A stretch of 64,000 nt of DNA from VFKI01 sp033762075. GTDB lineage: Bacteria; Pseudomonadota; Gammaproteobacteria; DSM-16500. The DNA is taken from contig JANRLY010000011.1 of assembly GCA_033762075.1 (NCBI GenBank), positions 1 to 64,000 on the forward strand, given 5' to 3'. The position numbers were made by a program, and so were the translations under genes. Within the stretch, counting starts at the first letter, position 1; every line of letters begins with the position of its first letter. Below are positions 8,107 to 15,515 of the stretch, piece after piece. Under the pieces are notes generated by a model. The model was not told where the DNA came from and searched no databases. It was given only the letters and a program-made list of their open reading frames with translations.

Positions 8107-8203
8107 CGTCATCGCGAGGCCACGAAATGTTTAGCCATGGCAATCCATTTTTATCAAAAACTGGATTGCCACGACCAAGCGTTCCACGGCCCCGCAATAG
8201 CGA
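8107..8203. repeat. Dispersed GTCATTGCGAG palindromic repeat
   Basis: This copy begins six bases after the gpsA stop with CGTCATCGCGAGG and contains TGGCAATCCA and CTGGATTGCCACG as an inverted pair around a loop. It may act as the transcription-end hairpin for the yibN-gpsA group. Confidence 0.7.
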
Positions 8204-8255
8204 ACGAAACAAATATGAATGAAACATTTTATTTCGTCTAAAAGGAGTTTTATCT

Positions 8256-8939
8256 ATGCAAAGTCGTTTTGAAAGTACTGCCACTTATCTCAAAAATATT
8301 TTGAATCCCTACATTGAGCAAGCACAGCCCCTCTACAATCGCTCAAAAGAAATTGCAACCTCTCTACAAGCTAACCTTCACCATGCGATTGAGTATCTCA
8401 AATTTGATGATGTATCAGACGCGGATATCAAGCAACTTACTGAAATCAATAATGCCATTCAGACATTAAAAGGCTTAGATAGCACAAAACAGCTTACCTC
8501 AGAAATGGATGAAGCCATTAAAATACTTCAACAATGGAAAGATACGCGTGTCGAAACAAATCGCGCTTACTCGCCGGGTGGATTAATTAAAAAATTCAAT
8601 AAGACAAATGAGCAAATTGCTTTTTTTGATCGTGCAAAAATTGCCACCATGGGACTTTCTGCTGCCAATATTTTATTGATGTTTTATGTGTTTGCAAAAA
8701 ATGAAGATCGCACATACAGCAATTATGCTTTCTTAGATATGCTATGTAAAATGCCGTTGCGCGCAATCACAATGATAGGCGCACTGGAAGGCTCGATTCA
8801 TCTTTACAAAGCAAAACGTTTCTTCATTGATAAAAGTGAAATTGCTAAAGCAGAACTTGCAGTTATAAGAGATAGCTATTCAGAAAAAGAAGAAAAGATT
8901 ACACCTACTGCACCGCAAATGTCGCGTGGACTTGAATAG
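8256..8939 (+). CDS. Hypothetical protein with two membrane segments
   Basis: A 227-residue protein I do not recognise. An AAGGAG Shine-Dalgarno sequence precedes the ATG. The first 110 residues are polar and predicted helical. A hydrophobic segment follows near 128-146 (TMGLSAANILLMFYVFA) and a weaker one near 166-185 (MPLRAITMIGALEGSIHLY), then a charged tail. It converges with an ankyrin gene only 8 bp away and lies next to icmS/icmT, so a Dot/Icm substrate is possible but unproven. Confidence 0.65.
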   Translation: MQSRFESTATYLKNILNPYIEQAQPLYNRSKEIATSLQANLHHAIEYLKFDDVSDADIKQLTEINNAIQTLKGLDSTKQLTSEMDEAIKILQQWKDTRVETNRAYSPGGLIKKFNKTNEQIAFFDRAKIATMGLSAANILLMFYVFAKNEDRTYSNYAFLDMLCKMPLRAITMIGALEGSIHLYKAKRFFIDKSEIAKAELAVIRDSYSEKEEKITPTAPQMSRGLE

Positions 8940-8947
8940 CCTCCCTG

Positions 8948-9808
8948 CTATTTAGTTTGACTGAGCGTATAAACGGCAGCAGCTGTCACTGCTGCCGTAG
9001 CCATTGCAGTCCCAGCGATATATTTTTGTTGAAAAAACCATAACGTATTTTGCGGTGCCTGTACTTTTCTTTTGTGCGGAATGTGTTCGTAATTTAAAAA
9101 TTTTATCACTTGTTCCATTTGTTGAATCGTTGGCACTTCACTATGCTGAGTATAGTAACGTGATTCTTTCATTTGATCGGGTTTATTTTTTAACAAATGT
9201 AGAATTGCATATGCTAATTTAAGCGGCGTTTGACCATTCGCGTCTTTGGTTTGCAAAGCATCTTTGTAAGTGAGCCATTGTACTCCGCGAAGATGCCCTG
9301 TACGAACTGCTACGTGCAAAGCTGTTGTGCCAGTTGGTAAGCGACCTAATTGATCATCTTCGATTGGAGCTTTTAAAGAAACATTGATCTCAAGATTTTC
9401 TTGATCGAGCAAAAGATGCAGAATATTAGTTTGCTTAAATTTCACTGCAGTCAAAAGAGGAGTATAACCTGCAAAATTTGATAAATTAACATTAGCGCCT
9501 TGTTCTTTTATCAACCATTCGGCCACTTTCTCTTCACCTATCTCAGCACAAACGCAAAGCAATGTTTGGCCCTTGGAGCTCATTTCATTCGCAACTAAGC
9601 CTTGCGATTTTTTAAACCATTCAAACAATGCAGGTGAGTAAAAAGTTTCTTCGACTCGGCTATAAAATCGGTTAGAAAAATCATCTTGGTTAAAATGTTG
9701 AGGATTGTCGTAAAAAAATTGTTTAATCGCTTTGATTTTTTCAGTTGAATCTATCTCAGCAACCCAGCTTGATAAAAGATAATCGATGATTGCATTAATG
9801 ACTTTCAT
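8948..9808 (-). CDS. Ankyrin-repeat protein with C-terminal membrane anchor
   Basis: A 286-residue protein with at least three ankyrin repeats: GQTLLCVCAEIGEEKVAEWL near 78, GYTPLLTAVKFKQTNILHLL near 113 and GTTALHVAVRTGHLRGVQWL near 158, followed by a partial GQTPLKLAYAILHLL. The C-terminus is a single hydrophobic segment (IAGTAMATAAVTAAAVYTL) with a short tail, a tail-anchor arrangement. It lies directly downstream of icmT-icmS on the same strand. Ankyrin plus tail anchor next to the secretion locus makes it a good effector candidate, by inference. Confidence 0.75.
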   Translation of the reverse strand: MKVINAIIDYLLSSWVAEIDSTEKIKAIKQFFYDNPQHFNQDDFSNRFYSRVEETFYSPALFEWFKKSQGLVANEMSSKGQTLLCVCAEIGEEKVAEWLIKEQGANVNLSNFAGYTPLLTAVKFKQTNILHLLLDQENLEINVSLKAPIEDDQLGRLPTGTTALHVAVRTGHLRGVQWLTYKDALQTKDANGQTPLKLAYAILHLLKNKPDQMKESRYYTQHSEVPTIQQMEQVIKFLNYEHIPHKRKVQAPQNTLWFFQQKYIAGTAMATAAVTAAAVYTLSQTK

Positions 9809-9849
9809 GAGATTTCCCTGCGAAAAATATAGTGAATGCGCAAGGATAA

Positions 9850-10188
9850 CTAATCATACATCAATTGATCAAGTGAAGTGAGCTGTCCACGTCCAGTGGA
9901 TAAAGATAATTCGTGCAGCACGTCGGTCATGCAGAGTAAACGCAAAATATCTGGCGTGATTTCATCGAAAGAAACTTTTGTTCCTAACACGGCTTCTTTG
10001 GTTTCTTCAAAAGTTACCCCAATACCGTATCCTAAACACAAAGAACATAATTGATCTGCCCGTCTCGCAATTCCAGGCAAGAGCCCTGTGGGTGAAAAAA
10101 CTTCATCTAAAGTGAGCGGACGCCCTTTTAAACTAAAATTAATATTCATTGCGCGCGCCACTTTTGTGAGTTGCTCAGAAATCGTCAT
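9850..10188 (-). CDS. icmS: Dot/Icm type IVB secretion chaperone IcmS
   Basis: A 112-residue acidic protein matching IcmS in length and in the core GLLPGIARRADQLCSLCLGY (about residues 32-51) and the ending LDQLMYD. IcmS pairs with IcmW in the cytoplasm as an adaptor that presents effectors to the DotL coupling complex. The gene starts 1 bp after the icmT stop codon, so the two are one transcript, matching the icmT-icmS order in Legionella and Coxiella. Confidence 0.93.
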   Translation of the reverse strand: MTISEQLTKVARAMNINFSLKGRPLTLDEVFSPTGLLPGIARRADQLCSLCLGYGIGVTFEETKEAVLGTKVSFDEITPDILRLLCMTDVLHELSLSTGRGQLTSLDQLMYD

Positions 10189-10189
10189 G

Positions 10190-10432
10190 TTACCTTCTCC
10201 ACCAAGGTTGAGCTATTTTGCGCGGACCCGCGAGATAAGAGCGCAGCCAACGCAAAAAGACTGTAGGCGTGAAACCATATCGCTCTAGTGTTGCAAAAAA
10301 AGCTGTCGTAATAATAGCTAGCATGAAAGTCCACAGGCGAATATGCAGTAATAAAATTAACAATGGGAAACAAGCCCTGAAATCGACCATCCAGAGTCGA
10401 ACATTTCTTGAAGAATCGCGCCAATGTGCCAT
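10190..10432 (-). CDS. icmT: Dot/Icm type IVB secretion protein IcmT
   Basis: An 80-residue inner-membrane protein. The core AHWRDSSRNVRLWMVDFRA, the hydrophobic middle LLILLLHIRLWTFMLAIITT and the ending GPRKIAQPWW match IcmT, a small membrane component needed for pore formation and egress in Legionella. The start at 10432 is chosen because CAGGAG sits five bases upstream; the in-frame ATG at 10459 lies inside the palindromic element at 10454-10540 and has no ribosome site. It is transcribed with icmS, divergently from dotDCB. Confidence 0.92.
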   Translation of the reverse strand: MAHWRDSSRNVRLWMVDFRACFPLLILLLHIRLWTFMLAIITTAFFATLERYGFTPTVFLRWLRSYLAGPRKIAQPWWRR

Positions 10433-10453
10433 GGGTGCTCCTGAGTAGCTTGG

Positions 10454-10540
10454 TTTCATTTTGTCTGTTCATAAAGGCAAATAAAGCGCAGCGAGGAAAA
10501 ACCGAGCGAGCCATTGTCGAAATGAACAGACAAAATGAAA
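10454..10540. repeat. 87-bp palindromic element, first of two copies in the Dot/Icm locus
   Basis: The arms TTTCATTTTGTCTGTTCA (10454-10471) and TGAACAGACAAAATGAAA (10523-10540) are perfect 18-bp inverted repeats. Read on the minus strand the core contains CAATGGCTCGCTC, then CCTCGCTGCG, then TTTATTTGCC. The same core order recurs in the element at 12047-12130 between dotC and dotB, so these are two members of one family. Confidence 0.75.
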
Positions 10541-10591
10541 CAAACAATACACCTTAGTATATCTCATAAAACACACAAATAAAGTCTCATC

Positions 10592-10621
10592 TTGACAGGG
10601 TATTGTCGTTCCTGTTTCAAT
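10592..10621 (+). promoter_or_regulatory. Putative promoter for dotDCB
   Basis: A perfect TTGACA at 10592-10597 is followed after 18 bp by TTCAAT (10616-10621), a 4/6 match to the -10 consensus, 33 bases before the dotD start codon. It lies in the divergent gap between icmT and dotD, downstream of the palindromic element. Confidence 0.45.
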
Positions 10622-10653
10622 CTCTTTTCTCATGTCAAAAAGTTGGATATAGA

Positions 10654-11127
10654 ATGCGTACAAGGATTGCTGTTTTTTTACTTTGTCCATTGGTCTTCAT
10701 GCTCAGCGCTTGTGCATCTAAGCCCAATTTACCTGGGCCCCCTAGCGTCGCAGACTCATCCCTCTCTGAAGCATCTTATGCAGTCAGCCGTGGTATTTCA
10801 TCCCTTTCTGAGACGGCACAAGCAGCACATCCTGAAGTACAGTTAGCCCCACCACCTGATCCGCGTGCATATGGGATGGGCAACTTAACCTCCATTGATT
10901 GGTCAGGCCCTGTTGAACCTGTTCTCAGTGAAATGGCACGCGCAACAGGCTATCGTTTACGCGTCCTTGGCAAAGCGCCGGCTATTCCATTAATGGTTTC
11001 TGTCTATGACAAGAACATGATGATGGGTGATATCCTACGTGATGTCGGCTATCAATGTGGTAGACGCGCCTCAGTTGTTGTCTTCCCTGAAACACGCGTC
11101 ATTGAACTGCGATATGCGAAAAACTAA
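10654..11127 (+). CDS. dotD: Dot/Icm outer-membrane lipoprotein DotD
   Basis: A 157-residue lipoprotein from the ATG at 10654, which gives a proper lipoprotein signal (RTRIAVFLLCPLVFMLSAC, lipobox LSAC). The C-terminal domain (SEMARATGYRLRVLGKAP, then DILRDVGYQCGRRASVVV) matches the secretin-N-like fold of DotD. DotC and DotD deliver DotH to the outer membrane and form part of the core complex. The stop codon overlaps the dotC start (TAATG). Confidence 0.92.
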   Translation: MRTRIAVFLLCPLVFMLSACASKPNLPGPPSVADSSLSEASYAVSRGISSLSETAQAAHPEVQLAPPPDPRAYGMGNLTSIDWSGPVEPVLSEMARATGYRLRVLGKAPAIPLMVSVYDKNMMMGDILRDVGYQCGRRASVVVFPETRVIELRYAKN

Positions 11128-12035
11128 TGAGACTATCCATGAATCTGAAAGACTTCGTGAAATATTTTTATGGTATCGCGCTGATATTGATTCTCCTACT
11201 CACAGGATGCGCGCATCAACAAAATGTTCGCGGAGATGATTTAGCTAGTTTGCAAAGTATGTCATCGGATGGCATAACACCTGCTGATGGTGACATCGCC
11301 ACCTCAAGCAGCATTCGCACCAAAGCTTTGCAAGATATTGCCATGACATTAGGCGCGCAAGGTGGATTAGCGTGGTCCTCCGAACAAATCAACGCACGCT
11401 TACAAAAAGATCGCTGGCAACTTGAAACCGTTTATAATTTTAATGGCATGATGTTGAGTCATGGCGTATTACCACCCGTTTTACAAGAAGGTGATAACAC
11501 GCTGAATTTAGCAGATCCCAATACCATTCGTATTGCAGATAAAACCTATAAAATTCTTCAACAAGCTCGTTTTGCAACAACACCGCCCAACTGGCGTGAT
11601 TATCTTCTCATGCATTACACACAACCTGAATTACCCAATCGCATTTTATTGCCGCGTGATAAAACCGAACAAAAAATTTGGCGTGAATATGTCAAAAATG
11701 GTTGGGACAAAGGCATTGAGCAAGCGTACAGTATTTTTCAACAAAATCTTGCCCGACTCAAAAGAGATTATTACGGCATGATTTTATATCGCAAATTATT
11801 ACTACATAAAATGGTGAGCCCGCCTTATGTTTCGCGCACAGAAATGGGCGTGACGGGCGATGGTTCAAATATGAATATCAACGACCAAGTCTTACGCATT
11901 ACTGTGCTGCCAAGATTGCAAACTGACAGTGAACACTGGAAAGCCATTGCTGTCACAGAAAATGACACACAAAATAATTATCCTTATTCCACTGATGAAG
12001 TACAAACTCAGAGGGAATATAAGTCGACGATGTGA
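11127..12035 (+). CDS. dotC: Dot/Icm outer-membrane lipoprotein DotC
   Basis: A 302-residue lipoprotein with signal IALILILLLTGC (lipobox LTGC) and length equal to known DotC. Recognisable segments are IRTKALQDIAMTLGAQGGLAW near 62, VYNFNGMMLSHGVLPPVL near 97 and PRDKTEQKIWREYVKNGW near 175. DotC partners DotD and DotH in the outer-membrane core. The start at 11127 overlaps the dotD stop; a second ATG at 11139 is possible. A palindromic element separates it from dotB. Confidence 0.92.
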   Translation: MRLSMNLKDFVKYFYGIALILILLLTGCAHQQNVRGDDLASLQSMSSDGITPADGDIATSSSIRTKALQDIAMTLGAQGGLAWSSEQINARLQKDRWQLETVYNFNGMMLSHGVLPPVLQEGDNTLNLADPNTIRIADKTYKILQQARFATTPPNWRDYLLMHYTQPELPNRILLPRDKTEQKIWREYVKNGWDKGIEQAYSIFQQNLARLKRDYYGMILYRKLLLHKMVSPPYVSRTEMGVTGDGSNMNINDQVLRITVLPRLQTDSEHWKAIAVTENDTQNNYPYSTDEVQTQREYKSTM

Positions 12036-12046
12036 TTAAATACATT

Positions 12047-12130
12047 GATTTTGCCTATTTGCTCACGGCAATGGCTCGCTCAGCTCCGCCTCACTGCGGT
12101 TTACTTGCCTTTGAGCAAATGAACAAAATC
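12047..12130. repeat. 84-bp palindromic element between dotC and dotB
   Basis: The outer arms at 12047-12065 (GATTTTGCCTATTTGCTCA) and 12112-12130 pair with three mismatches; inside, GGCAA/TTGCC and CCGC/GCGG also pair. The core CAATGGCTCGCTC, CCTCACTGCG, TTTACTTGCC is shared with the reverse complement of the element at 10454-10540. It would fold in the dotC-dotB transcript and could tune dotB expression. Confidence 0.7.
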
Positions 12131-12159
12131 AGAAAACGCTAGTTGCAAATGAGGTCACA

Positions 12160-13317
12160 ATGCCTACACCACCGCCTTCACATGAATTTTTATTTCCGCA
12201 AGAGCCGATTCGTTTATCCATCGAGGCGATGAATAATATTTTGATGCACAGCGTGAAACTTGGCGCATCGGATATTACCATTCAAACTGGCGAAGCAATT
12301 ATTGCTGAAATTTATGGGCGATTACGTCGCGTCACCCGCCGTCGTTTATCGAATACAGAAGTCGGTGAAGTCATTAATGAAATGTACGGCCCCAACGGCA
12401 TGGCACAAATCATGTCAGGCAAAGATATTGATACACATTATGAAATTCGTCCAAATCGTTCAGAGCGTTATCGCTTTCGTATCAATGCAACAGGCTGTCA
12501 AGTCGAAGGACATGATGGCTTACAAATTACAGCGCGTACGATTCCCGGTGATCCACCGAAACTTGAGACCATGAATTTACCTGATGAAATTCTCAAAGCG
12601 ATCGCGCCTGAGCAAGGTGTTGTATACGTGACTGGCGCAACGGGCTCTGGTAAAAGTACATTGTTGGCTTCAATTATTCGTGACATCACTGAAAATGCTG
12701 ACAGTCATCGTAAAATTTTAACTTACGAAGCCCCTATTGAATTTGTCTACGACAACATCGAAAAAATTTCGAGTGTCGTGAGCCAATCTGAAATTCCACG
12801 ACACTTACCAAGTTTTGCGGCAGGTGTGCGCAATGCTTTACGTCGCAAACCGCGCTTGATTTTAGTGGGTGAAGCACGTGACGCTGAAACAATTTCTGCC
12901 GTTATGGAAGCTGCAATGACAGGCCATCCTGTTTACACGACATTGCACAGTAATGGTGTGGCAGAAACATTGCGCCGTCTTGTCACAACATTTCCAGCAG
13001 AAGAAAGGCATGGTCGCACGATTGATATCATTGAAACGATTCGTTTAGTGATTTCACAACGTCTTGTGCCAACAGTCGATGGTAAACGCGTTGCATTGCG
13101 AGAATATTTAGTGTTCGATGAAAAAGTTCGTGATTTACTTTTGGAGACCAATCCAGAAAATGTCACTGCTATGACACGTAAATTATTACGCGAACACGGA
13201 CAAACCATGGAAAAAGATGCACGCGCAAAATTCGAAGCCGGCCTCATCACTGAACGTCAATATCAATTGATCGCTGAAGTTGAGAAAGGTGAAGATAAAG
13301 ATTTTGAGGTGAAGTGA
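12160..13317 (+). CDS. dotB: Dot/Icm secretion ATPase DotB
   Basis: A 385-residue PilT/VirB11-type hexameric ATPase. Walker A is GATGSGKST at about residues 159-167, the aspartate box is ILTYEAPIEFVYD near 186, Walker B is RLILVGEARDAET near 231, and the histidine box is TGHPVYTTLHSNGVAETLRR near 255. DotB docks on the cytoplasmic side of the Dot/Icm machine and energises effector translocation. It is the third gene of the dotDCB set. Confidence 0.95.
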   Translation: MPTPPPSHEFLFPQEPIRLSIEAMNNILMHSVKLGASDITIQTGEAIIAEIYGRLRRVTRRRLSNTEVGEVINEMYGPNGMAQIMSGKDIDTHYEIRPNRSERYRFRINATGCQVEGHDGLQITARTIPGDPPKLETMNLPDEILKAIAPEQGVVYVTGATGSGKSTLLASIIRDITENADSHRKILTYEAPIEFVYDNIEKISSVVSQSEIPRHLPSFAAGVRNALRRKPRLILVGEARDAETISAVMEAAMTGHPVYTTLHSNGVAETLRRLVTTFPAEERHGRTIDIIETIRLVISQRLVPTVDGKRVALREYLVFDEKVRDLLLETNPENVTAMTRKLLREHGQTMEKDARAKFEAGLITERQYQLIAEVEKGEDKDFEVK

Positions 13318-13344
13318 TAAGCCCCCCTCCTAAGAGCGTTGTTG

Positions 13345-13635
13345 TTATTTCTCCGGATGCCCTGCTGCGTATTTATGCAAAATACTGGCAATCAGCGTCT
13401 GATATGGAATCCCTTCAAAAGCCGCTCTCTGTTTTAATCTCATCAAATCAACGCCTGAAAGCCGAATGTTGATTCTAGCATCCTTACGCAAGGTATTGGT
13501 TGCGGTTTTTTTGGCAGTAGAAACTTGTTTTTTGAAATTAGACACTCTTTTCCATTCACCACGATCAAATGAATCAGAGATTTTTTGCTCTTCATCATCA
13601 AGAAAAACTTTGCGTTTTTTATTCATCGTGATCAC
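13345..13635 (-). CDS. brnA: BrnA-type antitoxin
   Basis: A 96-residue protein whose C-terminal half, RINIRLSGVDLMRLKQRA then EGIPYQTLIASILHKYA, is the ribbon-helix-helix DNA-binding region of BrnA/CopG-like antitoxins. The N-terminal half is lysine-rich and would wrap the toxin. The gene overlaps the end of brnT by 17 bp on the same strand, the usual toxin-first order for brnTA. It probably represses the operon through the operator at 13937-13958. Confidence 0.85.
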   Translation of the reverse strand: MITMNKKRKVFLDDEEQKISDSFDRGEWKRVSNFKKQVSTAKKTATNTLRKDARINIRLSGVDLMRLKQRAAFEGIPYQTLIASILHKYAAGHPEK

Positions 13636-13924
13636 CTCTCTTTGAATATCTACTTGAAAGATATTTTTTGTTGGCCTTTCTATTCGGGATAATTGTTTTC
13701 AGAAAAATTCTGCCCTCATCTTCTACAAAGGGAATTAAGTATATATATCCATTTATCTCAACAATATAAATTTTTTGATGGCCATAATTTTTTTTGTTTG
13801 GATGATCAATGATATCGAGAATACCTTCAGCTTCCAGGACAGCCACTACCTCTTCAAAACTAACACCGCGCTGGTCTATCAGCAGATTATTCTTATCACT
13901 ATCCCAATCGTATATCATACGCAT
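13619..13924 (-). CDS. brnT: BrnT family ribonuclease toxin
   Basis: A 101-residue DUF497/BrnT protein. The family opening is recognisable (IYDWDSDKNNLLIDQRGVSF, where most members have WD..K...N..KHGVSF), followed by FEEVVAVLE, an EINGYIYLIPFVEDEGRIF strand pair and IIPNRKANKKYL. BrnT toxins are RelE-fold ribonucleases that stop translation. The usual KHG is RG here, so activity may differ. The predicted start of transcription coincides almost exactly with the ATG. Confidence 0.83.
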   Translation of the reverse strand: MRMIYDWDSDKNNLLIDQRGVSFEEVVAVLEAEGILDIIDHPNKKNYGHQKIYIVEINGYIYLIPFVEDEGRIFLKTIIPNRKANKKYLSSRYSKRGDHDE

Positions 13925-13930
13925 TTCCTA

Positions 13931-13959
13931 ATTTTATGACAATGTATGCCTATTGTCAA
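13931..13959 (-). promoter_or_regulatory. brnTA promoter with an operator in the spacer
   Basis: On the minus strand TTGACA (13959-13954) is followed by a 17-bp spacer and TAAAAT (13936-13931). The inverted repeat TGACAAT-N8-ATTGTCA (13937-13958) fills the space between the boxes, a suitable site for BrnA autorepression. Only six bases separate the -10 box from the brnT ATG. Confidence 0.7.
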
Positions 13960-14297
13960 CAGGCAGGTTTTTCATTTGTATTGTTACGTAGTCATCACTG
14001 ATTAGAGCTCAGAAATAACTGATGGATAAACGGATAAACTGAGGGAGAAAAAGCCGCCATTCGAATTCACATGACAAATGTGACTAACCTGGAGCCTGGA
14101 TAAAAACTTCGTGCCACCAACTCATTTCAGTCAAAATAAATAGACAAAATTTTTCCAGGACGAAGAGGAATAGCAACAGCCAATATAGTTATGTGGTAAC
14201 AATACGTTATGAAAGTAACACTTAATGTGATCTTTTGTATAGATGTGATCAAAATAATATTATAAATAACCGTTAAATTTGCGGCAGGCAAAGACGC
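13960..14297. other. Intergenic stretch with no recognisable gene
   Basis: About 340 bp between the brnTA promoter and the 3' end of the next gene. I see no open frame with a ribosome site, tRNA or member of the repeat families. A short direct repeat AATGTGATC/AGATGTGATC occurs near 14225-14250. Confidence 0.5.
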
Positions 14298-15344
14298 TTA
14301 ATTAAAACTAAGTTTTCGCACCACCGGTGCTATCACTGCGCTCTCTTGTTCTTGAGGTTCTATCACATCTTCAATCGTCGAACTACGACGCAAAGAAAAG
14401 AATGAATGCGAATTTTCACGTTTTGGTTTTGGCTGAGACCAACCAAAACAACCTCCTAAACGTTCAAATAGACCGGTTGTTGTGGTTTTTTCGCTGCGGA
14501 TCTCATCTCCATCATCTCTTAAGCTAGACAGGCGATGTCTACGAGCAGATTTTTTTGCAGCCTGACGATCATCATAATATTTTTTTCCCATAATGGCTGC
14601 ACTAATAACGCCAGAGGCCACGCCTAAAACGCCTAACGCGGGCAATCCCATTAGCATCACCCCAACAAGGGCCGCCAATCCTAATCCGTTCAGCACTAAA
14701 GTAATCGCATTTATTTTCGCTTTGGCGCGATATGCTTTTTCTTTCACATAAGTTTGTGTAATTTTATTATTTAATACTTTACGTTTTTCATGATTCATTT
14801 CCCTATCACGCAAATCATGTAATAAACCACGCTCGGTTTTTTGACCTTCAGCTTTGTTGTGATAATCAATAGCGTTCAACCCTGAGACAACTACCCCCAA
14901 GAGACTCGCTCCAACAAAAATAAGGGGTGAAAGGGTTGCCGCCCAAAAAAAACCGCCAACGAATGCAACACCCATTGATGCGGTCATTACGGTATCAATC
15001 AACATGTGACCGAGTGCCTCATTACGCTCAAGATTATGCTCTTCAGTATCTGGGATATTCAGTGTAGCTCGCCAGCCTAAAACAACGCGGGCTAGTTCGC
15101 AGATAATTGAAAGTGGAAACAGCAAAAAGCGGCCAAGCGTAGCTAATAACGGACTCCCCGGCATAACCGCAGATAAACCAAAGAAAGTCGCTAAATCAAT
15201 AGGCTCAACAACATTTATTACGCCATTCATATGGATTTCAGCTAGACTGGGCTCCTGCTCCCGAGCCTCAACCTGATCTATAACATCTTGTTTATATTCA
15301 AAAATATCCTGATTATCACGTATTTTATCTGAATCTTTCGCCAT
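14298..15344 (-). CDS. Hypothetical multi-pass membrane protein, possible effector
   Basis: I do not recognise this 348-residue protein. Polar N-terminus to about residue 45, then hydrophobic segments near 50-100 (LATFFGLSAVMPGSPLLATL, LFPLSIICELARVV), near 130-160 (MTASMGVAFVGGFFWAATL, LIFVGASLLGVVVSGL) and near 215-255 (ITLVLNGLGLAALVGVMLMG, GVASGVISAAIMG), ending in a basic and acidic tail. The ATG at 15344 is preferred over a GTG four codons upstream. Placement inside the Dot/Icm region suggests, but does not show, a secreted membrane-targeting effector. Confidence 0.65.
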   Translation of the reverse strand: MAKDSDKIRDNQDIFEYKQDVIDQVEAREQEPSLAEIHMNGVINVVEPIDLATFFGLSAVMPGSPLLATLGRFLLFPLSIICELARVVLGWRATLNIPDTEEHNLERNEALGHMLIDTVMTASMGVAFVGGFFWAATLSPLIFVGASLLGVVVSGLNAIDYHNKAEGQKTERGLLHDLRDREMNHEKRKVLNNKITQTYVKEKAYRAKAKINAITLVLNGLGLAALVGVMLMGLPALGVLGVASGVISAAIMGKKYYDDRQAAKKSARRHRLSSLRDDGDEIRSEKTTTTGLFERLGGCFGWSQPKPKRENSHSFFSLRRSSTIEDVIEPQEQESAVIAPVVRKLSFN

Positions 15345-15441
15345 TTTGCACACCACCCCAGTAGGTAATATTTGACCATATTATAATGTGTTGTGCTTAA
15401 AAAATACTTAAGGGTTTTGATGTGCTTGTAAACTGACCATT

Positions 15442-15492
15442 AGCCAAATTTGGCTTTCAAAGACTAGCCAAATTTGGATAGTAATGCTATCC
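15442..15492 (+). promoter_or_regulatory. Palindrome cluster upstream of the DUF4143 ATPase
   Basis: AGCCAAATTTGGCT at 15442-15455 is a perfect palindrome. A near copy, AGCCAAATTTGG, starts 24 bp later at 15466 and runs into another inverted repeat, GGATAG-N5-CTATCC (15476-15492). The cluster ends 23 bp before the start codon of the ATPase gene and looks like an operator array. Confidence 0.5.
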
Positions 15493-15515
15493 TATTGAAT
15501 AAATGGAGGTATATC

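Noticed and set aside
10185..10547. Long frame of 120 codons overlapping icmT
   Set aside because: It lies in another frame of icmT and the palindromic element, and the icmT frame has clear homology and a ribosome site.
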